A stretch of DNA of 32,314 bases from an uncultured Bacteroidota bacterium. Lineage in GTDB: Bacteria; Bacteroidota; Bacteroidia; AKYH767-A; 2013-40CM-41-45. This document shows positions 16,938 through 26,547 of this stretch, piece by piece (position 1 is the stretch's first letter; each line of letters opens with the position of its first letter). The notes below the pieces were generated by a model, which saw nothing but the letters and a program-made list of their open reading frames with translations, had not been told where the DNA came from and did no database searches. The position numbers were made by a program, and so were the translations under genes. The stretch covers positions 1 to 32,314 of the forward strand of contig CALMQM010000115.1 of NCBI GenBank assembly GCA_937871435.1, read 5' to 3'.

Positions 16938-17402
16938 TCACATTTTTTCATAGAAAGGAACTTCTTCCAGGAATTTGTAGGATTTCAGATTATGATCAAG
17001 CGTACAACAAAAAGTATCCAGTCCGTTACTGAGAACAAAATAAGGCACATTCACAGTCAGGTTATACCTGGCAGCCTGATCGAAAACTTCCTGAGTAACT
17101 TTGATTTGTGGAGACTTACATTCTACCAATATAAATGGCTCGAGACCGGAATTGTACACCAGAATATCTACTCTTCTCTCCAACCTGTTCACAACCACAC
17201 GTTTCTCAACACCTATCAAGGAACGTGGATAATGTCTGTCATGAATCAGAAAATGAAGCACATGCTGCCTCACCCATTCTTCCGGAGTTAAACGAACATA
17301 TTTTCCCCGAACTATGTCGAAAATTTTTAAACTTTGTCCGCCAGAATTGTCTGCTCTTAGCTTAAACTTGTACTCAGGGAAATGCAGTTTCGGTAATTCC
17401 AC
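16938..17402 (-). CDS. Stand-alone HsdR N-terminal-like (PD-(D/E)xK fold) protein
   Basis: About 154 residues if it starts at the GTG at 17402 (protein MELPKLHFPEYKFKLRAD). The open frame reaches 17606 upstream, but those extra residues are only the antisense of the AMP nucleosidase gene. The domain resembles the type I restriction HsdR N-terminus: EWVRQHVLHFLI, GVEKRV, then the nuclease core D79 (ERRVDILVYN) with E94-x-K96 (ILVECKSP), followed by a RecB-like Q-x-x-x-Y (QAARYN, Q109, Y113). All key residues of a PD-(D/E)xK nuclease are thus present, but no helicase, specificity or methylase gene is nearby, so it is not a restriction system. I recall this small protein next to holA in many Bacteroidota, which suggests housekeeping DNA metabolism; the role is unknown. 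Confidence 0.82.
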   Translation of the reverse strand: MELPKLHFPEYKFKLRADNSGGQSLKIFDIVRGKYVRLTPEEWVRQHVLHFLIHDRHYPRSLIGVEKRVVVNRLERRVDILVYNSGLEPFILVECKSPQIKVTQEVFDQAARYNLTVNVPYFVLSNGLDTFCCTLDHNLKSYKFLEEVPFYEKM

Positions 17403-17429
17403 CCTAATTTTTTTTACGAAAATACCTTT

Positions 17430-18200
17430 ATGAATAATAAAAAAGAAATCGTTGAGAACTGGCTTCCAAGGTACACAGGTACTGAACTGAAAGATTTTGG
17501 CAAATACATCCTTTTGACCAATTTCAATCATTATGTACGACTCTTCAGTGAATGGAACAAAGTTCCAATTAATGGAACCGATAAACCCATGCCCAATGCA
17601 ACTCATGGTGGTATAACCATTATCAACTTCGGGATAGGAAGTCCGAACGCTGCCTTAATCATGGATTTATTATCATCCATCACACCAAAGGCCGCACTGT
17701 TCCTGGGAAAGTGCGGAGGATTAAAAAAGAAAAACAAACTTGGTGATTTGATTCTTCCGATAGCAGCCATTCGCGGTGAAGGAACTTCAAACGACTATCT
17801 CCCCCCTGAAGTACCTGCACTTCCGGCCTTCAGTCTGCAAAAAGCTGTATCCACAACCATTCGGAACCACAATCTCGATTACTGGACCGGAACGGTATAC
17901 ACTACGAACAGAAGAGTATGGGAACACGACAAAGATTTTAAGAAATTATTGCAGATCACGCGCTCCATGGCAATCGATATGGAAACTGCTTCCATTTTCA
18001 TTGCCGGATTTGCTAATAAGATTCCTACCGGAGCACTTTTACTTGTTTCCGATCAGCCGATGATTTCTACCGGAGTAAAAACTGCAGAGAGCGATAAGAA
18101 AGTCACAGAGAAATATGTCAATGCCCACCTGAAAATTGGTATCGCTTCACTCAATGAATTGATTAATAACGGAAATACCGTGAAGCATTTGCGTTTCTAA
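17430..18200 (+). CDS. amn: AMP nucleosidase
   Basis: A 256-residue member of the nucleoside phosphorylase fold, of the short Bacteroidota AMP nucleosidase type (the E. coli Amn is longer, with an extra regulatory N-terminal domain missing here). Seen: ITIINFGIGSPNAALIMDLL, FLGKCGGLKKKNKLGDLILP (the Gly-rich phosphate/ribose region), the nucleoside-binding AIDMETASIF with the conserved Met-Glu, and the catalytic Asp in LLVSDQPMIS. It would hydrolyse AMP to adenine and ribose 5-phosphate, in purine salvage and control of AMP level. It heads a + strand run with holA 20 bp downstream and the EVE gene after it, and is divergent from the HsdR-N gene with only 27 bp between starts. Assignment to AMP rather than another nucleoside is from family resemblance. 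Confidence 0.88.
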   Translation: MNNKKEIVENWLPRYTGTELKDFGKYILLTNFNHYVRLFSEWNKVPINGTDKPMPNATHGGITIINFGIGSPNAALIMDLLSSITPKAALFLGKCGGLKKKNKLGDLILPIAAIRGEGTSNDYLPPEVPALPAFSLQKAVSTTIRNHNLDYWTGTVYTTNRRVWEHDKDFKKLLQITRSMAIDMETASIFIAGFANKIPTGALLLVSDQPMISTGVKTAESDKKVTEKYVNAHLKIGIASLNELINNGNTVKHLRF

Positions 18201-18220
18201 GCATCTACACTCAACGAGTC

Positions 18221-19279
18221 ATGACCTTCGATCAGATCATCGGTAATCTTAAAAAGAAAATCTACGCTCCTGTGTATTTTTTACAGGGAGAAGAACCTTT
18301 TTATATAGATCAGATTGCAGCATACATTGAAAACGAAGTGCTAAGTGATGCGGAGAAGGAATTCAACCAGACGGTGGTGTATGGAAAAGACCTTGACTTA
18401 CCAACACTCATCAGTTATGCGAAACGTTATCCAATGATGTCCAATTATCAGGTCGTGATAGTTAAGGAAGCACAAGATCTGAAAGACATAGGAGGTAAAA
18501 AAGAATCATCTGAATCGGTTTCAAAAGCAGGAAAAAAATCTGATACAAAAGATCATTTCTACGAATATCTGCAGAACCCTACTCCTACTACAATTCTTGT
18601 ACTTTGTTATAAATACAAAACACTCGACAAGCGAACAAAAGCCGCGAAGACTCTGGAAAAGGCTGGTGTTGTATTTGAGTCTAAGAAAATCTATGCCGAC
18701 AAAGTTCCTGCTTGGGTGAACCAATATGTCTTATCTAAAGGACATCGAATCAATCCGAAAGCAGCTGCTCTGATGGCCGAATACCTGGGAGCTGATCTGA
18801 GTCGTGTAGCCAATGAAGTGAACAAACTTCTGTTGAACTTGAAACCCGGCGATGAAATTAGCGCCAGACTCGTTGAAGAAAACATTGGCATCAGCAAGGA
18901 GTTCAATATTTTCGAACTGCAAAATGCTTTGGGAAAAAGAAATATCCTCAAAGCAAATCAAATCGTGAATTATTTTGGAGCCAATCCAAAAAACAATCCG
19001 ATTCAGTTTACACTGCCACAACTTTATAGCTACTTTCTCAAGTTGCTCACTCTACATTCTATCACTGACCGTTCACAAAATAATGTTGCCAGCATTTTAG
19101 GAGTTCATCCCTATTTTGTATCAGACTATGAAAACGCTGCTCGCGCTTATTCCAGAGATCACTGTATTCGCAATATCAGCTACATCCGGGATTATGATTT
19201 GCGTTCTAAAGGAATCAAAGCCAGCAGCGCGGATGATGGCGCCCTGATGAAAGAACTTGTGTATCGAATTCTGCATTGA
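18221..19279 (+). CDS. holA: DNA polymerase III subunit delta
   Basis: A 352-residue HolA. Seen: the N-terminal IYAPVYFLQGEEPFYIDQIA, the AAA-like core (QVVIVKEAQDL, ATTI-like PTTILVLCYKYKTLDKR), then ALMAEYLGADLSRVANEVNKLLL and the C-terminal collar domain (IFELQNALGKRNILKANQIV, YSYFLKLLTLH). Delta opens the beta sliding clamp within the clamp loader; it lacks an ATPase site, and no Walker A is visible, as expected. A Lys/Ser-rich insert (GGKKESSESVSKAGKKSD) around residues 90-108 is typical of Bacteroidota HolA. It lies 20 bp after amn and 51 bp before the EVE gene, compatible with one operon. Confidence 0.93.
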   Translation: MTFDQIIGNLKKKIYAPVYFLQGEEPFYIDQIAAYIENEVLSDAEKEFNQTVVYGKDLDLPTLISYAKRYPMMSNYQVVIVKEAQDLKDIGGKKESSESVSKAGKKSDTKDHFYEYLQNPTPTTILVLCYKYKTLDKRTKAAKTLEKAGVVFESKKIYADKVPAWVNQYVLSKGHRINPKAAALMAEYLGADLSRVANEVNKLLLNLKPGDEISARLVEENIGISKEFNIFELQNALGKRNILKANQIVNYFGANPKNNPIQFTLPQLYSYFLKLLTLHSITDRSQNNVASILGVHPYFVSDYENAARAYSRDHCIRNISYIRDYDLRSKGIKASSADDGALMKELVYRILH

Positions 19280-19330
19280 ACCATTCCGAATTTTACACAT
19301 ACTTTAAAACACAACAAACTGTTTGCACAC

Positions 19331-19735
19331 ATGAACTATTGGCTTGTCAAATCCGATCCTGAAACCTATGCCTGGTCAGATCTCTTGAAAGATGGAAAAA
19401 CGAGTTGGGATGGAGTCCGGAATTATGCGGCAAGGATTCATTTACGTGCCATGAAAAAAGGCGACAAAGTTCTCGTTTACCATAGTGGTGGTGAATCAAT
19501 GGTTCTCGGCATTGCTTCTGTCACCAAAGAATTTTATCAGGACCCTACCACGAAAGACGAAGCATGGATTTCAGTCGAACTGAAAGCGGAAAAATCACTC
19601 AAACAACCTGTCACTCTTCAGCAAATTAAATCCGAGAAAAAGCTCGCCAATATTGCATTAATTAAAATTAGCAGACTATCTGTAATGCCTGTTACACCGG
19701 ATGAATATCACAAAATTCTGGAAATGGCTGAATAA
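19331..19735 (+). CDS. EVE domain-containing protein
   Basis: A 134-residue single EVE (PUA-like) domain of normal length. Opening MNYWLVKSDPETYAWSDL is diagnostic, followed by WDGVRNYAARIHLRAMKKGDKVLVYHSG, MVLGIASVTKEFYQDPTTKD and the terminal VMPVTPDEYHKILEMAE. EVE domains bind modified bases in DNA or RNA in several characterised proteins (for example the YTH relatives and some restriction-linked EVE proteins); here there is no nuclease fused. It is last in the amn-holA-EVE run and soluble. No terminator hairpin is obvious in the 235 bp before the next gene. Its ligand cannot be told from the sequence. Confidence 0.93.
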   Translation: MNYWLVKSDPETYAWSDLLKDGKTSWDGVRNYAARIHLRAMKKGDKVLVYHSGGESMVLGIASVTKEFYQDPTTKDEAWISVELKAEKSLKQPVTLQQIKSEKKLANIALIKISRLSVMPVTPDEYHKILEMAE

Positions 19736-19922
19736 AGTCATCCGTCTGCGGAGTATTCGAACGAATTGATTAGTCTTTTTTAACCTCATTTTCTTTTGTT
19801 CTGATCAGCCTTAAATGAAGTTTAACATTTTTTCTTAAGGAAAATAAATACATGCAACGAAAGCCTGGCCAATTGTCATCCCTCTGTAATTGGAATCATA
19901 ATGCCATTTTTTTGAAAATATA

Positions 19923-19953
19923 TTTAGCTGGCAGTTTGAAATAGTTACATTTG
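19923..19953 (+). promoter_or_regulatory. Predicted promoter of the TonB-dependent receptor gene
   Basis: TTTA (19923-19926), 19 bases, TACATTTG (19946-19953): a perfect -7 box and a one-mismatch -33 box, ending 17 bp ahead of the ATG. Confidence 0.5.
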
Positions 19954-19970
19954 TCATTCTCGATAAAACT

Positions 19971-22271
19971 ATGTTTCGCAAACTCTACTTCTCCCTGTTG
20001 GGATTGTTATTTTCTTGTTCTCTCTGGGCTCAAAATGCCGAAATCCGCGGTTTCGTTTACGAAGGGGAAACATCTGAACCTGCTATCTATACCAGTGTAT
20101 ACCTGAAAGGAACAACTTATGGTGCTCAAACCAATCTTGATGGTTTCTTTTCTATCTCAAAAGTTCCTGCAGGTGCTTATACATTACTTATCACTTCAGT
20201 GGGATACGATAGTATTATCATGCCACTTAACCTGAAAGCCGGTGATCTTATTACTAAAAAAATATTTCTAAAAAAGTCCGCCATCCAGATGAAAGAGCTG
20301 AACATCTCAGCTGAAAAAGAAGAGCAGAAAACGGATGTTCGTATTTCAGTAAACAAAATCACTCCAAAAGAAATTCGTCAGATACCTACGATTGGTGGCG
20401 AACCTGATCTTGCTCAGTACCTGCAGGTATTACCCGGAGTTATTTTTTCCGGTGATCAGGGAGGACAATTGTACATCCGGGGCGGCACGCCTATCCAAAA
20501 TAAAATGCTCATGGATGGAATGATTATCTACAACCCTTTTCATTCAATTGGTTTGTATTCCGTTTTTGATGCTGACATTATCCGTGCAGCGGATGTTTAC
20601 ACCGGCGGATTCAATGCTGAATATGGCGATCGTATTTCTTCCATTATGGATATTACAACCAGGGATGGAAACAAAAAAAGAGTAGCCGGAAAAGTTGGCG
20701 TCAATACTTTTACTGCAAAAGCTTTGGTGGAAGGTCCTCTGAAGAAAGAAAAAGAAAATGAAGAAGGCAGTTCCTCTTTTTTGTTTACTGCCAAAAACTC
20801 TTACCTCGATAAAACATCTAAATCACTTTATTCTAATCTGGATAGCGCGGGACTTCCCTATAGCTTCACGGATATATATGGTAAAGTATCCTTCAACAGC
20901 TCTTCAGGTAGTAAATTCAATTTGTTCGGATTTAATTTTGTTGATAATGTAGATTATACTGAAGCCACAAATCTTCATTGGTCAAGCAATGGCTTTGGAT
21001 CTAATTTTCTGCTTGTTCCCTCAGGATCATCAGTTCTCATTGATGGAAATTTTGCTTATTCCGGTTACAAAATAAATTTAAAAGAGCCGGATGGCCGGGA
21101 TCGCTTCAGCGAAATTCGCGGATTTAATACTGCTCTCAACTTCTCCTATTTTCTTGGAAAAGATGAACTCAAATATGGAATTGAGTTACTCGGTTTCAAA
21201 ACCGATTACAAATTCACCAACAACTACGGATCAAGTAATGATCAGACTGAAAACACTACGGAATTAGCAGCATTTTTAAAATACAAAAAGATTGCAGGAA
21301 AATTTGTGATTGAACCGGGGATCCGATACAACTATTATTCATCTTTGTCTGAGTCCTCCTTTGAACCCCGATTAGGATTAAAATACAATCTCGCGGATCG
21401 CATCCGGCTTAAAGCCGCAGGAGGATTTTACAGTCAAAATCTTCTTTCCGCTTCTTCCGACAGAGATGTCGTGAATTTATTTTATGGATTCCTTTCAGGA
21501 TCAGACGAACTTCCGGATCAGTTCAACGGCAAAGAAGTTACTACTAAACTTCAAAAAGCCAAACACGCGATTATCGGTGTGGAAATAGATCTCACCAATC
21601 GACTCTCACTAAATGTCGAAGGTTATTACAAAGATTTCAATCAGCTTGAAAATATTAACCGGGATAAGATTTATGAAGATGATGCTCAACACAGTGAGAA
21701 ACCTGATTATTTAAAACAAGATTACATTATTGAAAATGGAAAAGCGAGAGGTGTTGATTTTCTTTTAAAATATGATTACAAAAAACTCTATGTGTGGGCT
21801 GTGTATTCACTCGGTGAAGTGAAACGATTCGATGGTATTCGTACCTATGAACCCAGTTTCGACCGTCGACACAATGTGAATCTGATCGTCTCTTATAAAT
21901 TTGGCAAGGATGATGTCTGGCAGGCAAATGTGAGATGGAATTATGGTTCCGCATTCCCATTCACTCAAACACAAGGCTTCTACGAACAACTGACTTTTCC
22001 TGAAGGAACAGGATCAAATGTCAACAATCAGAATGGTAACCTTGGAATTATTTTTGGAGAACTCAACAAAGGAAGATTATCAGACTTTCACCGTCTCGAC
22101 CTTTCATTACAACGTTCTTTTAAATTGTCAAAAAATTCTGTGCTTGAAGTAGTAGCCGGTGCTACAAATGTCTATGACCGGGATAATATTTTTTATGTCA
22201 ACAGAATTACCAATGTAAGGGTCTATCAGCTTCCATTCATTTGGAGTTTCGGAGTTAACCTCACATTCTGA
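19971..22271 (+). CDS. TonB-dependent receptor with CarboxypepD-like N-terminal domain
   Basis: A 766-residue outer-membrane receptor. Signal peptide MFRKLYFSLLGLLFSCSLWA. Residues ~23-115 are the carboxypeptidase-regulatory-like beta domain (IRGFVYEGETSEPAIYTSV, GTTYGAQTNLDGFFSISKVPAGAY). The plug follows (LAQYLQVLPGVIFSGDQGG, LYIRGGTPIQNKMLMDGM, VYTGGFNAEYGDRISSIMDI), then the beta-barrel with many amphipathic strands, ending WSFGVNLTF with the usual C-terminal Phe. It has no SusD-like partner beside it, so it is a single receptor rather than a Sus-type glycan locus. The substrate could be a siderophore, vitamin or peptide; nothing in the sequence decides. Monocistronic by context, with a promoter-like pair at 19923 and convergent PAP2 gene downstream. 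Confidence 0.93.
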   Translation: MFRKLYFSLLGLLFSCSLWAQNAEIRGFVYEGETSEPAIYTSVYLKGTTYGAQTNLDGFFSISKVPAGAYTLLITSVGYDSIIMPLNLKAGDLITKKIFLKKSAIQMKELNISAEKEEQKTDVRISVNKITPKEIRQIPTIGGEPDLAQYLQVLPGVIFSGDQGGQLYIRGGTPIQNKMLMDGMIIYNPFHSIGLYSVFDADIIRAADVYTGGFNAEYGDRISSIMDITTRDGNKKRVAGKVGVNTFTAKALVEGPLKKEKENEEGSSSFLFTAKNSYLDKTSKSLYSNLDSAGLPYSFTDIYGKVSFNSSSGSKFNLFGFNFVDNVDYTEATNLHWSSNGFGSNFLLVPSGSSVLIDGNFAYSGYKINLKEPDGRDRFSEIRGFNTALNFSYFLGKDELKYGIELLGFKTDYKFTNNYGSSNDQTENTTELAAFLKYKKIAGKFVIEPGIRYNYYSSLSESSFEPRLGLKYNLADRIRLKAAGGFYSQNLLSASSDRDVVNLFYGFLSGSDELPDQFNGKEVTTKLQKAKHAIIGVEIDLTNRLSLNVEGYYKDFNQLENINRDKIYEDDAQHSEKPDYLKQDYIIENGKARGVDFLLKYDYKKLYVWAVYSLGEVKRFDGIRTYEPSFDRRHNVNLIVSYKFGKDDVWQANVRWNYGSAFPFTQTQGFYEQLTFPEGTGSNVNNQNGNLGIIFGELNKGRLSDFHRLDLSLQRSFKLSKNSVLEVVAGATNVYDRDNIFYVNRITNVRVYQLPFIWSFGVNLTF

Positions 22272-22295
22272 TGCATACCCCGGACATAGTTTATA

Positions 22296-22325
22296 GCTTA
22301 TGAAAAATTTTATTTGAACATAAGC
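22296..22325. terminator. Possible hairpin terminator between TonB receptor and PAP2 genes
   Basis: GCTTATG (22296-22302) is perfectly complementary to CATAAGC (22319-22325) around a 16-nt A/T loop, in the 84-bp gap between convergent genes. The downstream T run is only pyrimidine-rich (cttcttcttttc), so it is tentative. Confidence 0.4.
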
Positions 22326-22355
22326 CTTCTTCTTTTCATGGATTGCATTAACTCT

Positions 22356-23327
22356 TTAAAAAACCAGGGTATAGTGTATCTTCGGTATCCCTGAGTTTGA
22401 AAAATAAATAAAGGAGTTGTGTTGCTTTCGATTGTACCGGTAAGAATATTCCGGAAAAAGAGATCTGTAATAATGCACAACCTGCCGGCTACAGGCATAA
22501 CCAATCAATGCTCCGGGCAATAAATCAGATGCCCAATGTTCATGTTCCACCAGTCTGCTCACTGCTACAAGTGAAGCAAGTGAATAAGCTACGTAAGGAA
22601 CAGCCCGGTATTCACTGTATTGAATGGCGAACACACCTGCTAATGCAAAGGCTGCCGCAGTATGTCCACTCGGAAATGCATCAAATGCTGCAACACTCCT
22701 GCCTTTTCTGGTATCCGGATCAAATTGTGCAATCGGACCAAACCAATGGTCTTCATTGTATTGTCTGTCTGCATACGTTGCTCCCGGTCGCATTCTTCCT
22801 GTGCACACCTTAATCAATCTTACCCATAATCCGGCAGAAATAGCAGCCTGACTGGCAAGCATCGCGGTGTGAAGAGCTTTATGCTTTTTAAAAACCATAC
22901 TATAAGCTCCATAAGCGGCAAGTAGTCCATATCCGTAATAATCACCCAACTGTGTGAACTCAGGACTTATCTCTTTTAACCATGGATTTCTATCCTTTAA
23001 CGGCCGAAACCCCCGATCAATATCTGCATCCAGAAAGAGCATGCCGGTGGTAAATGCAGACACACCAACAACAAACAAAGCTTCTCTGCCGGTCATGTGA
23101 AATGGCGAAACTGCTTGTTGCCCTAAATTGTGAAAGAGCATTGGGAAATAACCTTTTCTGTTTCGGAACGACAAAATGGAATCTTGTCGAAATGTCTTCC
23201 AAAAATTGTGATTGACATTCACCTGATTGGAATCCTCAGTCTGCTTTATGCTGTCAGCCGTGACAGGCAAAGCAGAATAAATATTGAGAAAAAGGAACCA
23301 CAGTACAACTAAACCCTTATGATTCAT
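22356..23327 (-). CDS. PAP2-family phosphatase (membrane phosphatidic-acid-phosphatase type)
   Basis: About 323 residues from the chosen ATG at 23327 (MNHKGLVVLWFLFLNIYSA, a signal peptide); an upstream ATG at 23360 or 23333 only adds a few unlikely residues before the hydrophobic segment. All three PAP2 motifs are visible: KVCTGRMRPG, PSGHTAAAFA (with H222, numbering from 23327) and SRLVEHEHWASDLLPG. Hydrophobic segments surround them. Such enzymes dephosphorylate undecaprenyl-diphosphate, phosphatidic acid or lipid A phosphates on the periplasmic face; the substrate is not decidable here. An N-terminal periplasmic stretch before the core (DSIKQTEDSNQVNVNHNFWK) is seen in Bacteroidota PAP2 proteins. 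Divergent from pyrG, sharing its upstream region. Confidence 0.9.
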   Translation of the reverse strand: MNHKGLVVLWFLFLNIYSALPVTADSIKQTEDSNQVNVNHNFWKTFRQDSILSFRNRKGYFPMLFHNLGQQAVSPFHMTGREALFVVGVSAFTTGMLFLDADIDRGFRPLKDRNPWLKEISPEFTQLGDYYGYGLLAAYGAYSMVFKKHKALHTAMLASQAAISAGLWVRLIKVCTGRMRPGATYADRQYNEDHWFGPIAQFDPDTRKGRSVAAFDAFPSGHTAAAFALAGVFAIQYSEYRAVPYVAYSLASLVAVSRLVEHEHWASDLLPGALIGYACSRQVVHYYRSLFPEYSYRYNRKQHNSFIYFSNSGIPKIHYTLVF

Positions 23328-23373
23328 GAACATGGAAACATTTGGGCACAAAATAATCAAATCTGAATTTATT

Positions 23374-23404
23374 TTTTTTACTCAGTCATGAATTCTTACA
23401 TTTG
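23374..23404 (+). promoter_or_regulatory. Predicted pyrG promoter
   Basis: TTTT (23374-23377), 19 bases, TACATTTG (23397-23404) followed by TACCCC. The -7 box is exact; the -33 is a T-rich one-mismatch form. Leader length to the GTG would be about 70 nt. Confidence 0.5.
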
Positions 23405-23467
23405 TACCCCGTGTTGATGAATTTTTCTTTTGGAATATTCTTCAACTCCATACAATTCAATTTCTAA

Positions 23468-25099
<1,632 letters not shown>

Positions 25100-25147
25100 T
25101 CTTCGCCCTTCAATGAAGAGAAGATATTTTGAAAATACATTCAGGTC

Positions 25148-25186
25148 AAAAAAAAATCCGGAGCATTCTACTCCGGATTTTTTTTT
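25148..25186. terminator. Bidirectional intrinsic terminator (pyrG / T9SS protein)
   Basis: Nine A (25148-25156), TCCGGAG (25157-25163), loop cattcta, CTCCGGA (25171-25177), then nine T (25178-25186): a perfect 16-bp A/GC/T symmetrical hairpin. Lies between convergent gene ends (25099 and 25204) and serves both strands. Confidence 0.93.
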
Positions 25187-25203
25187 GAAAAATGTTTTTT
25201 TTA

Positions 25204-26202
25204 TTATTCGAGGATCAAACGATCCTGACGAAGAGTTCCTTCTGACAGAGCGGAAACGAGATAAATTCCTCTTGGTAAATTAGCCAAATCAAGACGAATG
25301 TTCGCTTCGCCCGGAGCTTCAGACTGATTCCATTCCTTCCAGATTTTACCGGTCAGATCCATAATTTTAAAAGTAACATTTGATTTTTCCTGCACTGTTA
25401 ATTTGATGGAAGCCTCTTTGCTTGCAGGATTTGGAAATAATTTCAAGGTGCCGATACTTGGCTTCGCGAGTTCATTCACACCAAGTCCAAAGTCAGCAAC
25501 GCCCACGAATTTAGTATATCCTGTTGCGATACCAGTGGTTGTAGTTGTTACAATTTTCATCAATGGAGCGTTGTATTGGGAAGAGTACCAGAAATAACTT
25601 ACAGTTAGAATGTTTTCATCCACTCCCGGACCAAAACTATAAGTTATATTCTCTTCACGTTTTACGCGAAGAACATTGTTGTAAGTAATACTTGGAAGCT
25701 TGAGTGTACCGGTACCATCACCCGTAATAGTTACTGTACCTGTAATGCTACCGGCCCCTGTTGATCCACTAACCGTATTTGTGATAGTGCTACCGAACTG
25801 AAACGGATAATTATAAAACACATAATTCGTTCCGGTAATCGTAGCGATATCATTCACCGTACCTTTACCGTTGTAGATAAAGGAATTCGCTGAAGTGGTG
25901 TAGTAATCATATTCTCCACCGATGATATACGACGCGAGATTAGCTGTTGGATAACTTGCAGCATGTGGAGTTTGACTTGGTGTGACATAATTGAGGATCA
26001 CCGTATTCAAAGTCACCTGAACAGAAGTGAAATTCCACACCTGACCTGATCCGGAATAACCCGGCTGTGCTATGGTATCTGTAATTCGATAGAAGTACCT
26101 TTCTCCGGCATGTGGATTATTGGCAGAGCTGAGAATAGGCTGAGCTTTCACTATCCCTAATCCAAATATTAATAAAATACAGACAAGTATTGGTTTTTTC
26201 AT
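25204..26202 (-). CDS. Secreted protein with T9SS type A sorting domain
   Basis: Using the ATG at 26202 (MKKPILVCILLIFGLGIVKA, then Q-P, a good signal peptide) gives 332 residues; the longer frame to 26292 adds a hydrophobic stretch unlike a leader. The body is beta-rich and Thr/Tyr/Asn-rich (SGSGQVWNFTSVQVTLNTV, GTNYVFYNYPFQFGSTITN, GTGTLKLPSITYNNVLRVKR), without catalytic motifs. It ends with a type A sorting domain (LKLFPNPASKEASIKL, TFKIMDLTGKIWKEWN, LPRGIYLVSAL to RLILE). It is therefore an exported surface or released protein of unknown role. Related to the family often annotated just as T9SS type A sorting domain-containing protein. Convergent with pyrG at its 3' end; its 5' region is shared with the giant protein gene, in opposite direction. 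Confidence 0.88.
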   Translation of the reverse strand: MKKPILVCILLIFGLGIVKAQPILSSANNPHAGERYFYRITDTIAQPGYSGSGQVWNFTSVQVTLNTVILNYVTPSQTPHAASYPTANLASYIIGGEYDYYTTSANSFIYNGKGTVNDIATITGTNYVFYNYPFQFGSTITNTVSGSTGAGSITGTVTITGDGTGTLKLPSITYNNVLRVKREENITYSFGPGVDENILTVSYFWYSSQYNAPLMKIVTTTTTGIATGYTKFVGVADFGLGVNELAKPSIGTLKLFPNPASKEASIKLTVQEKSNVTFKIMDLTGKIWKEWNQSEAPGEANIRLDLANLPRGIYLVSALSEGTLRQDRLILE

Positions 26203-26547
26203 GTTTTCTTGATTTGAAGCTGCAATGTAAAACGCATTCTTCAAAAAGCCTAAAATAGCTCCGGAAAAATTAACATGAAACCATTCACCCAAGCATTTTC
26301 TGACTTACCGAACATTTTCAGGATGTTCGCCAATATTCTCATAAGTTAAGGGGGTATTAATTGAAATTTAAATAAAAAATCATTAGATTTGACCATCCAA
26401 ATAGGCTTAATGTGGGGGGTGAATTCCGGTAATTTGAGGAAAGGAAAATTTAGTGTATTGATAACAAATTGAAATCTGCGAAAACACTGATCAATAAAGG
26501 CTTTTCAAAAAAACAACACGTCGAATCAAACGCATAATCCACAAACC
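26203..26547. other. 345-bp divergent intergenic region
   Basis: Lies between the two outward-reading T9SS protein genes. It carries the strong promoter at 26361-26391 for the + gene and an AT-rich leader of roughly 150 nt after it. On the minus side only a TACATTGC near the start of the smaller gene hints at a promoter. No ORF or RNA gene seen. Confidence 0.5.
26361..26391 (+). promoter_or_regulatory. Predicted promoter of the giant T9SS protein gene
   Basis: TTG at 26361-26363, 20-base spacer, TAGATTTG at 26384-26391: a close match to the Bacteroidota -33/-7 pair. Expected start near 26398, giving a long (~150 nt) untranslated leader, itself AT-rich. Confidence 0.65.

Noticed and set aside
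16938..19735. A restriction-modification or phage defence island
   Set aside because: The HsdR-like protein has no HsdM, HsdS or helicase part, and its neighbours are holA and amn, housekeeping genes. Kept only as a finding on unexplained neighbourhood logic.
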